In this document: piece after piece, positions 54,346 to 64,000 of the stretch
Numbering within the stretch: position 1 is the first letter of the stretch
Layout of the letters: every line of letters starts with the position of its first letter
From: Lutjanus erythropterus
Taxonomy: Eukaryota; Chordata; Actinopteri; Lutjaniformes; Lutjanidae
DNA length: 64,000 nucleotides
Direction: 5' to 3'
NCBI GenBank assembly: GCA_020091685.1
Contig: CM034606.1
Location: 22,336,695-22,400,694, forward strand
Made by a program: the position numbers and the translations under genes
Notes under the pieces: model-generated
The model's input: only the letters and a program-made list of their open reading frames with translations
Databases searched by the model: none
What the model was told of the DNA's origin: nothing

Positions 54346-56659
54346 TATTTTAAAAAATAGTGATAAGTGGGCAACGGTTTATCTTAGAACTATGAACAGA
54401 CCTAACTTCTCTCTCTTCACTCATGAAGCAGATAGGAACTTAAATCACCCTGAGACAAAGATAGAAATTGGCAACTTAAATATTAAACATATGCAATAAT
54501 ACACTCGCAAGTAAAAATGAAGCAGATACTGGATTAAAAATAATTATGTTGAAAAGTACAGTATGTACGTATTGTTGCTAGTTGTCTCTCTCAAAAGACA
54601 TGAGTCAGAGTGAGCAGCATGGGATTATGGAAGTTGTTGTCTTCAATCATATGAGGTAATGTACTAAAGTTTTATTTAACTCATGTTTTGTAACACTTGA
54701 TGTAACTGATATATCCTGTGTTTTCTTGGCAGTTATAGCAACTAGTGGCTAGTAGGAAACAAACCTTTACAGTCCAAAATAATATTGTGGGATTATCCTG
54801 ACTAAAATATTATTGTTGTGTACCACATACAGGGTATCGTCCAGCTTAGTTACACAACACAAGCAAAGTTAAGAAATCAAAATAGGCCACATATGATTGC
54901 AACAAAAGAAAAGAAACAGGAAACAAAAATGTTTCGATCTTTCTCTTTCTTTCTGTCCTTTAAACCCTGTGCCCCCGCCCCTGCGCTACCCCCACAGCCA
55001 CGATCTTTCTTTCACTCTTATGAATGAGCGATGGCGAGCTGCCAAAGATGTCCTTGTGATAGTGGTCACAGACTGTGTTGCTGTGGTAACTCGGAGACTT
55101 AAGATTCATGGCATCTATTCAACAACCTTGTCAGCATGAGCTCAATAACTTCCCCCACCTATCTGCAGGGTAATTTTATTTTGAATGCCCAAGTGGTGCA
55201 GTGCTGCACAGGTGCAGGCTCAAGTATCTGACTAACTTTGTCTCTGTTTAGCCAGGAACAACGTTTTGCTCATGTTAGTGAACAATAGACAGTTAGTAAA
55301 GCTAATATGTTTATTGTTTGATCCGACTCACACACAAAATTGGGTGCCATTTATTGTACAGTATAGGTGCTGTACCTTTTGCTTGTATATTTGACAGGCA
55401 AAGTGTTTATTCTGGCACAAAACTGTGTGTGCTGTTCGTACTTGTGTGTTGTCATAGTGCCTAAGTGTTGGATTTCAAGTGCAATGTCTGCAGTGAATAT
55501 ATAAATTAAGGACTGACAGTTGGAACTTAACATGAAACAGAAAATACATTTCCTCCTTGAATTTTGTTTGTTAAAAAATAGAAATTGATGTAAGACCCTT
55601 TAATCCATTAATCTATGACATGGGTGTCATAGAAAGTGTTATTGATTTGTTCTCTCTGATGTAAACACTCAATATCTTGCGTATAAAATATTTACATAAT
55701 CCACAGAAATATAGGCATAATGTGTCGCTTTTTATTCTATTATATATTATTATATATTATTATTATCAGTGTTTTTTTCCAGCTTGAATGTCACATACAT
55801 CATAATAGCCTATAGATGAAATTGTGCAGTCTGTTAGTGAAACCAGTTGTATTAATTTAAAATTATGCAGAATTATTAAAATGTTTTACTTCAGCAATAT
55901 TGCTGACTGATTTGTCCGACACGCTACAGTGATATACTGTACATGCGTGCGAGGCATACATCTTATCTACAACGCTGTAATGATGATAATTAGTCTTTTA
56001 CTTTCCCTGAATATATTTAGAATAATTTATTATCAAAAGGCTACTTTACATTTCTAAACATGTTATGTTACTGTTGTATTGTATGTGTGTATGTTTTAAA
56101 AAAAGGTTTGTGGTGAATATAAAAGCTCCATCATTCGGGTGCAAAGTGCTATTGTCTAACAAAGGCCACAATGTAATGAACACCTCCGGTCAGCATATCT
56201 CCTGTGTGTTAGGTAGTAAATGAGGACTTGACCTCTGCTTTCCTGAGTGTGGGCTACGGAGAGCGTGCAATTATCATTCACTTGTTTGTGTATGTTTATC
56301 GTCTCAGTGAGTAGAGAAAAGTCCCTGCGTTGGAGATAAACACTAGTCTCTCCTCAGAGATTTAGAGCTTATATAAGAAGTGATAATCTAATTAAGGCTG
56401 CCTGAAAAAGGTGTTTTTGAGTTCATCAAGTGCTGTGAGAGTGAGAGTTCTCCTCATCACCTAAATTTTAGGTCACCGCAGGAGAGGAACAGCATCGCTT
56501 AAATATGTCACCTCCGCTCAGGCACAGAAGTTAAAGGCTAGACATGGATAAAACCTTGTCTATTGAAGAGAATAATAAGATGCCAAATTATATTGAATAA
56601 AAAGTGCACCAGCTACATGCAGCGGGGTACAAGGGCAGGGAATGTCTTCTAGCATGCAG

Positions 56660-56990
56660 AGTAGCCTGTAAGGCACTGACATTGTGTTTCGTCCACTGGA
56701 GGAGCACCATAGAGGGCACTTACATTTACTTTACATTTACTTACATTTTCTCTACTGGAAGGGCACGCAGGGTACTTAATCATGTTTTCTCCACTGGAAG
56801 GATGCCCTATAAGGCACTTCATCACATTTTCTTAACTGAGAGGGCACCACAGAGGACATGTCATTACATTTTGTCCACTGCGAGAGCACCTTAGGGGGTA
56901 CATCAACATGTTTTCCCTGCTGGAAGGGCACTCTAGATGGCACTTCATCATATTTTCTCCACTGGAGGGCACTTTATCGCATTTCTCTCA
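56660..56990. repeat. 42-bp minisatellite, seven imperfect copies
   Basis: A unit of the form TTTTCTCCACTGGAAGGGCAC plus a variable half recurs. The ACTGG anchor occurs at 56695, 56754, 56793, 56835, 56877, 56919 and 56961. Four of the intervals are exactly 42 bases, one is 39, and the first is 59 because of a local TTTACATTTAC duplication. Since 42 is a multiple of three, a reading frame stays open through several units, giving a 14-residue repeat. This is very probably non-coding. Confidence 0.8.
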
Positions 56991-57594
56991 TAATAAGTAA
57001 CCATCAAACTGGAAGTGCAATTCTTAGAGAAATTATTAACAGTATGCTTTGTCTGTATTGTTTGCTACTCTATCCCCCAAAGTATGGAATGAAGAACATT
57101 GTGTTTTTGGATTTGCTCCATATGCAAATGCACCAGCCTGTCTAGAGGAGATGTGTGAGTCATTTGTGGTAACATAGCACTTCACTATGCTTTAATGCAG
57201 CTGTAGTGTAGACCTTTGATTGGTTTTGTTGTCATAATATTGATCCTATTAAAAGTTCCTGACCTTGAATCTGGTGTGCATGTTGTTTTGTTTGCATATA
57301 AACCACTGCTGGTTTTTGAGGGCAAACAAAATATGAAATACTGTCTCGCAGCCTCCACCACAGGTTCTGCCTCATCTGTGGAGCCAAGGACTGCAGTTCA
57401 GAAGGAAATGAGATCAAGCAACTGCAAAGACTGTTTTATCTAGTCGAGCTGTCATGCTATATAGCCGCAGGTTCTATTCAGGCTGCTCTCGCACCGCCTT
57501 AGGCAGCCAGACTTGAGCTCGGAGTCACCTATTTTGATGTTGTGCTTTTTAAAACATAATAATCCCCTACCTCCTGGGTTCATAAGCTTCCATA

Positions 57595-57596
<2 letters not shown>

Positions 57597-57623
<27 letters not shown>
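57597..57623. repeat. (GT)n microsatellite
   Basis: About thirteen uninterrupted GT units lie in the rgs7 intron. Confidence 0.95.
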
Positions 57624-57625
<2 letters not shown>

Positions 57626-58153
57626 TCTCTGAATTCTGTCAGAGTGCATATGCTCTGCTTGCAATGTGACTGATTATCACTGTGTGCTCTGTGTGTCATG
57701 TAATGATGGGAATATCTGCGCTGTCTCCGAGTGTGTGTGGATGCATGTGTTCCTCTGTGAAGTGTGAGTGCATATTTGTTGCTCTCCTCATGTAGACACA
57801 CTTGTCCTCAGATAACACTGTCAAGGTAATACCATTCTCCCTGAGAATCTGATGCAGTAACATTCACCCATCACAGCGCACGCAGGCAACGACACCCAGA
57901 GACGGGAGGGAGAGGAAGAAGCGAGAGGGGGAGGAGAGGAAGAAGAAAAGGAGAGCTTTTAATTTCCTCAGCAGCACAGTCAGTGAGGTTTTTACATCTG
58001 CACAGACAGACAAAAACTGGAATGAATTCTAGATGAGTTTCCAATTGAATGACAGAACAAGCTGCATTTCATAGTGTACAAAGAAAGACCAAGTGTAGAT
58101 TTCCTATAGAAATCGACTCAAAAATCTAACTGGATGAGCTCAAATCTTTATTT

Positions 58154-58548
58154 GAAGGGGTGTGCATAAGACTATCATTACACTGTCATAACTAGGCCAT
58201 GACACCTGTTACTAACATGAAAGCATCTTAATGAATGACTGTTGTCATTGGGTCAATTATGTCATTTTAAAGGCATCTTTATGAATGTTTATGACTGTTG
58301 TAATTAAGTGTCTTGTGATCAGTTATGTTAATGTTATGTTGCCACGACACAGACATTTTTGTCTTGGTTAATGTCTAGTTGTCATAATAAAGCACATTGC
58401 AAACAATGTCAACTTTACATAAAAAATGACAAAATTGACCAAAAGACGCTGAACAACAATAAAACATTAATTTAAGAGGTCTTTGTATTCATTACAGGTG
58501 TCTTGACATGGTTATGACAGTGTAATGACTTTGTATGCACACACCTTC
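58154..58548. mobile_element. MITE with about 60-bp terminal inverted repeats (395 bp)
   Basis: The left arm, GAAGGGGTGTGCATAAGACT then CATTACACTGTCATAACTAG and GACACCTGTTA, is matched in inverse by the right arm, TACAGGTGTC then GTTATGACAGTGTAATGACT and TGCACACACCTTC. The centre has TGTTATGTTGCCACGACACA. No ORF. The arms keep high identity. Confidence 0.75.
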
Positions 58549-59047
58549 GAATGTAGTGCAAGCCAACTAAACAAGTGCCTGCTTCTGAGCTACAGTTTGT
58601 TAGTGGGCATCATGTCAAGTTTTTTCTTCATTAGAAATGTGTTCTTCAGTCTCTAATAAACATTCATCTGTCTTCAGGGATTTAAAGCGTTTGTAGGTAA
58701 TGAAGATATAATTATCGCCGTTTGAAAAATACAGTCATGCTCATCAAGTACTGTGGATTTCCTTCCATCACTTAAATATAGGTCAGCACTAGAGACGAAT
58801 AGCATCATTTGTGAAGGCAGGAAGCTTGTAGGTTGTGCAGCACAATCAACAAAATGAACGCTCACTTAAAATGTCAAGGTCATTGTAGTTTGCAGCAATT
58901 TCGAGGCATCTTTCTTCAAGCAGTCTATTCACCTGCCTCCGTCAGCCCACAAAGGTGCCTATTGTTACTCAACCCATAATACACATTTAACTATGAGTAA
59001 ATGAAAGCTCTCAAACACAGTTCTCAGAAATATCCAGGCGGAATAAT

Positions 59048-59739
59048 GGGTCACACTTAATTTTACAGTACACTAATAAGATGTGACAAGCTGTACTTTG
59101 GATCAAAATAGATGACAACTAGAAATAATATGATCTTTATTAGACAGTAATAGACCCTTTATTAGACTTTAACATGGGAAATTTGGTACATATTATAACA
59201 GAACTGCACTGTAAACTAAAGAGAAATTACATAAGGTACTTCCCTATTTAAAAACAATATATCAGCCAGAGCTACAAAGTAAAGGCCAAAATTATAGAGG
59301 TAGAGGAATATTTTATCTATGTGGGTAACAGATATGTGATTTCACTTGAGTTTACAGTACAGGTGTGCTGTAATGTGTCCCTTGTAACAATCTAATAAAC
59401 TGTAATAAGGGTCTCTTAAAGGGTCCAATACTGTCTAATAAAGAATATGTTGTTTCTAGTTTTTGTCTAATTTGATACAAAGTGCAGCTTCTCACATCTT
59501 ATTAGGTACAGTTAAGTGTATAGTAATTAATTAGGGTATAACTGTTGTCTAATAAAGAACATATTATTTCTAGTTTTTAACTAATTTAATACAGATTATG
59601 ACATGTCAAGTCTTATTAGTGTACTGCTGTTTTTGTTCACTGACTGATAAAGAACATTTTATTTCTATTTTTTGTCTAATTCAATTCAAAGTACAGATTG
59701 TTGAGTCTTAATAGTGTATTGTAAAATAAAGTGTAACTG
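59048..59739. mobile_element. TIR element with internal tandem units (692 bp)
   Basis: The left end GGTCACACTTAATTTTACAG plus TACACTAATAAGA is matched in inverse by the right end TCTTAATAGTGTATTGTAAA plus ATAAAGTGTAACTG. Inside the right half, a unit with CTAATAAAGAACATATTATTTCTAG recurs near 59433, 59547 and 59643, spaced about 95-114 bases. An inverted copy of that unit lies near 59120. No ORF. Confidence 0.7.
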
Positions 59740-62112
59740 AATACATATATACAATACATAAGTTTTTGCATAATTTACAGTTGTGAGAAACAGGTCGGAA
59801 AACATCCCATTTACTTAGTACACACTTTAAAACACTGATCCACATGGACATAAGAACAACCTCTTTTCGAGCCTCCTTTCTTTATTGCTGGGGTAACCAA
59901 TAAAAGTCATGTCCAAATGAGCTATCTAAGGATTTACAGTAAAACTGCTGAAATTTCCTTCTAAAAATGTCCCACCTTCCTGCTGTGCTCAAGATGGAAC
60001 CTTTCTAATAACTGATCCTTTTATCACCTCGCTTTTCTTAGAAACAGCCCGTCAAATAAGGGACTCATGGTGCACTTAACAACGGCTAAAAAGACATCTA
60101 AGAGGCCAGCATTGATTTACAAACCCGGTTTGAAAATGTTTTTTGCTCCAAATGGTGCTTCAGAACATTCTGATTGCACCCTGAGTGTCCTCGGTGATAC
60201 TCTTTGAAGTGCTCGGAGCCGTGTGCCGAAGCTCAGTGTGTGCTTATATCCGGAGCTTTTGTTAGTCACTTCATATGTACTGAGTCCTGTGCCATCATTA
60301 TTCAATGATTCACGCTGTGCAGCCAAAACACTCACTCTTATCTGTTAAGAGGCTGCAGAGACGCAGTCAGACAGCTCTGGGTGGGTGGATGGGTGGGGGA
60401 CGGAGAGAGAGAGAGAGACTCTTGCTCTCTTGCGGGAAACGACTTTCCTCTCTCGTCCTCGCAACATGAAGCCAGAGAGCATCCCGACTTCAAGAGCTTT
60501 AGATCCTGAATATTCACGCTGGTGGCATTTTACCATGTGTAGGCGGTGAGGGTTTGCAGAGATAGGAGAGAGTGTGTGAAGTATTGATCACTGTTGCTGT
60601 TGTCCTTGTTTGCTCTGAGTCTCACGGTGGCGGCTGACTCTCAGAGAAAGACAGCGAGACAGAGATACAGAGAGGGGGGTTGGCGTTTTAAGGCACACTT
60701 ATTCAGCTGGGATGAGCTTAACACAGTTAGGATTAATTCAAAGAGAAATGTTTAAGAACAACAAAAGGAATGATGCATGTGACACATAAAAGGAGGCGAC
60801 ATGAATAATGACGATTTTTGTTTTTCTGTGCGTCAGTTTTAGACACTACAACTTTGCAAGCTTATAATGATATATGATTATGAGAATGTTTTTTGGTTTG
60901 ATTTTAGCCTGGTTGAGTTTCTTACTGAAATTAAACATTAATCTTAACTTTATATTCTCACCTGCCCTTGTATCTTAAACTAGTGTTGGATGAGAAACAC
61001 CACAGAAAAATCCTCATCTTATCTTCTGATACTCAAATCATTAAATGACAACATCTTCTGAAGTTCAACAACTTCTTTCATGTTGTGATCAAATATTTCT
61101 TTTTTTTATTTCTTTGAGATGCACTCTGCTTGCTCTTGTGCCAGTATGCCCTGATCATACATGTAGCAGGAGCACAACTGCGTGATATAATTGAATGTGT
61201 TGCTCATAGATCTATGTAAACACCATCCATTTTACATTAGGGATGCACCCATCTCTGAATATGTTAATAAGGAAAGCACAAACTGATAATTCTTCTATCC
61301 AAATTTTACTCCTTAATATTTGGAAAAAGTCAGCTCAAAAATTACCTCAGCAGGATTAAAAAAAAAAAAGTTTGCACCTACCAATCAATCACTGATTTAA
61401 CAGGAAAAAACATCAGTTTTTTAGTTTCTGATTTTTCAATATCCCCCATTTAAAGAGGAAGTGGTAATTGGCTTTAGACGTAAAAACTGAAGAAAGATGT
61501 GAAAAGTACAGTAAGAGGATGTGGAAATATATTATGCCATTATTATTACTTTTATTATTAATCATTATATTATAATTTATTAAATGCCAATATTAGATCA
61601 TTTTGATGCTTTGCAGACACAACGAATGCATTGCCAATGAATATTAGGTTAGAACATACAACATATAAACATGCCTTCCGGTATAAACCATTCCCACTTC
61701 TTGTCTCCTATCCGAACACAGATATGGAGACAAATAATTTTGTTGGTTGAACAGATAGAAATACAACTAATGACAGATTACAAACTGAAAAATGTAGATT
61801 TGAAGAACATTTATTCAACTTATTATTTTTCTTTTTTACAAGGAGTCATACTGAGACCAAGGTCTGTATCTACTGTTCTGTTAAAAGACAAAATTAAGTA
61901 TTGATGTTTGAATGACTTTTGGTTTATTTCAGTTATTTTATGTTGGTGTCAGAATGACTCCAGTGGTTTCACCATATAACATAAGTTAGCATTTTGCTAT
62001 GATGGTTGCCTCTTACAGTAGTTTATTCCTGGGGGTCCCAGGGACCCCGGATGGGGTTGGTATGGTAAACAATTAATCTATCTTGTGGCTGCAGTGCATT
62101 GTTGTCCATTAA

Positions 62113-62590
62113 AGGCATAGTTGGGATTATTTAATGTGAGATTGTACAAGCTACTTATCTACTGACAGTGTTTTACCTACTGTAGACGCCAGTTTGGAGA
62201 AGAAGGGAGGGGCAACAGCATGGAAGCTAAGCAATGTACTGTTGTGGACGGGGTCAGCAACAAACGGCCACTTAGAAACAGTTCACTTAAAAAAATCTGT
62301 ATCAGTTTGAGTATTTTCAGTGCTTTACTTTCCTGTCAGACAGCCTTTTCTGACTGGAGATGACTGTTCTGTAAGCCAGATATCACTCCCATCAAACCAA
62401 CCAAACTCCATGTGTAAAATCTGTAATTGTACCTTGCAGAACATGGGAGATGCTCTGTTGCTGCTGCCTCAATCTGTTTGTTTGTCTGTATTTTTGTGTG
62501 ACTTAAATGTTTTAAAAAAGATAGTTCAGATTCACTGAAGCCACATAATAACACAAACTAACAGATCAAGGCAGCAGTAGACCAGCAATG
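62113..62590. mobile_element. palindromic TTAA element, 3'-truncated copy
   Basis: A TTAA at 62109-62112 is followed by AGGCATAGTTGGGATTATTT and then the conserved left arm (GCTACTTATCTACTGACAGT and TTTGGAGAAGAAG). Core blocks reach ATCAAGGCAGCAGTAGACCA near 62580, after which the right arm is lost. It is the same family as 13334, 31252 and 37308. Confidence 0.65.
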
Positions 62591-62848
62591 TCCGTGTTCA
62601 TAACATCAGTTGTGTGCAGAAACAAGACAAATCCATCAATGAACAACAAAATGGAACCAGAAATATAGAAATAATAAAACCAGAAGCCTTTCTCCACTAA
62701 TATTTGTGATATTTGTGTGAGAAATTTACATTGCTTTTAGAATTTTGTAGATCTGCCTCATGGAGTACTGGAGAAAATGGTTAAAAGAACAGACTGAAAT
62801 TGTCAAAAAAAAAGTTTTGTTAGAAACACAAGGAGAAATGAAAATTAA

Positions 62849-62863
62849 AAAAAAAAAAAAAAT
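62849..62863. repeat. poly(A) tract
   Basis: A run of fifteen A; no retroelement body is recognisable upstream. Confidence 0.8.
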
Positions 62864-64000
62864 CATTTCTCCTTTTCTGGCCCTTCAACTCTCCTCTAGC
62901 AGCACTTTGGTTACAGTATTTGCCTGTGCTCCATCATTGTCAATTAGTCTCTGATCACTAACTGTTTTGGCTCAAGGGTATTTGACAAGCTACAAGCTTT
63001 CATTATAACATTCTGCCACAGTACTAGCACATGAACTGCTAAACCCAAGTAGTCACACATTTACATATCAAACTGGATTTTTTTTCCCCCTTCTCTCCAA
63101 TACAGCCACAGAAATTCATTCTCACCCACACGCAACCTTCATTTGTACGAAACAGAATTGGCTGCATTTAAATAGTGTTACCTTTACCCAGATGAGTTCC
63201 ACTGTTAAGTCGTGTGTGTGTCATAAAAAGATGGAGCGGAGAGAAAATTGAGGGGGATGATCCATGAAGTCAGACCTGTGAGAACAAAATAAGACGTCAG
63301 CACAGTGCACAGTCACAGCATACAGACACCACACTTATAAGTTATATGTTAGGTGCAATCAGATTAAATGAACACAATTTAAACCAAAAAGACTACAATG
63401 ACAACTACTAATACTGATGCTAAATGTAACAAATACTCATTGTAATATTTGATAGTAGATGATATGCTTTGTTTTGTGGACATTTGTGGACAATTGTTGG
63501 TTTTTTAGTTTAGAAAACGGACTTGCAGTTTGGGATTTGGCTCTTGATTAGTTCTTCTCTAACTGTATCTCTCCAAAAGAGGTTTCTGTTGTAATTTTGA
63601 AACAGCCCTTTCCTCTTCAACAGTCCCCCACCTGTAATGAAAAGTTCCCCAGGGATCTATCTTTGGCTCCCTGCAGTTTTGACTTTACATGTTGTCTTTG
63701 GGGCATATTGTTCTGGAAACGATAACATAAATTTCATGCAAAAGATATTTAGTTAAATATTCTACTCGAATCCAGTGGAAGTGGCAACTTTGTTTCATAA
63801 CTGCATGTCCATTGGATGTTTAGTAATGGATATCATGAATCAAGTGAAGTCTATGATGCTTTTATTTCCATCTGCTTCAAATGTGACACCTATAATTTAG
63901 GCAAACAAACATTCTCTTTTTAAAGATGGGAAATATGTTGTTGAAAAAACAAAATTAAGCCTTTTTTTTTAAGACCTGGACACATTTATCAATGGTCTTT

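Larger units (their letters stand above)
27080..64000 (+). other. rgs7: rgs7 intron after first coding exon (partial, over 36.9 kb)
   Basis: The donor at 27080 opens an intron with no recognised exon before the window ends. I searched by eye for the expected next exon (MED-I-RMQDEKNG...IPIRTVKSFL of the DEP domain) and did not find it. Large introns are normal in this gene. The contents are repeats listed individually, plus long AT-rich stretches without recognisable features (for example 32400-36850, 41000-46500, 49600-51300 and 60500-62100). An independent nested gene cannot be ruled out, but none was seen. Confidence 0.7.

Noticed and set aside
54897-55139. 80-residue ORF ending ERWRAAKDVLVIVVTDCVAVV
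   Set aside because: Looks protein-like in part, but I know no match and it lacks exon borders in a conserved frame; it could be checked by alignment.

Overview
This window looks like nuclear DNA of a teleost fish. It is AT-rich, has spliced genes with GT/AG introns, is full of short non-autonomous DNA transposons, (CA)n microsatellites and tRNA-derived SINE remnants, and carries no operons or dense ORFs. Three vertebrate genes can be identified with confidence. Nearly everything else is intron or intergenic repeat sequence.

Layout. Positions 1-9221 are the start of the first coding intron of bicc1, an RNA-binding KH/SAM protein. Its first coding exon lies on the minus strand at 9222-9414. 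Positions 9415-14858 are intergenic and hold a decayed LINE and a complete palindromic TTAA-flanked element. A complete seven-exon UBE2D-type ubiquitin-conjugating enzyme lies on the minus strand at 14859-18175. It reads through to a 147-residue protein with every splice junction in phase. Positions 18176 to about 25690 are intergenic, with a degenerate tandem array and a SINE. rgs7 starts on the plus strand, with a probable non-coding first exon ending at 25964 and a first coding exon at 27002-27079. From 27080 to the end, about 37 kb, I see only rgs7 intron: no further exon was recognised, but many repeats.

Function and context. The three genes do not form a pathway. bicc1 and ube2d lie in tandem on the same strand, as their human homologues do on chromosome 10q21, but no TFAM-like gene was seen between them. 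rgs7 is divergent from ube2d, and the two starts are about 7.5 kb apart.

Novelty. I found no evidence of an undescribed biological system. The most notable structures are long, nearly whole-length palindromic TTAA-flanked elements (three complete, one truncated, one core fragment), a composite element made by nested insertion, a 1.7-kb TIR element, and a 42-bp minisatellite that keeps a reading frame open by arithmetic. The UBE2D protein also has an unusual C-terminal tail. All homology calls come from recognising motifs by eye; no database search was run.
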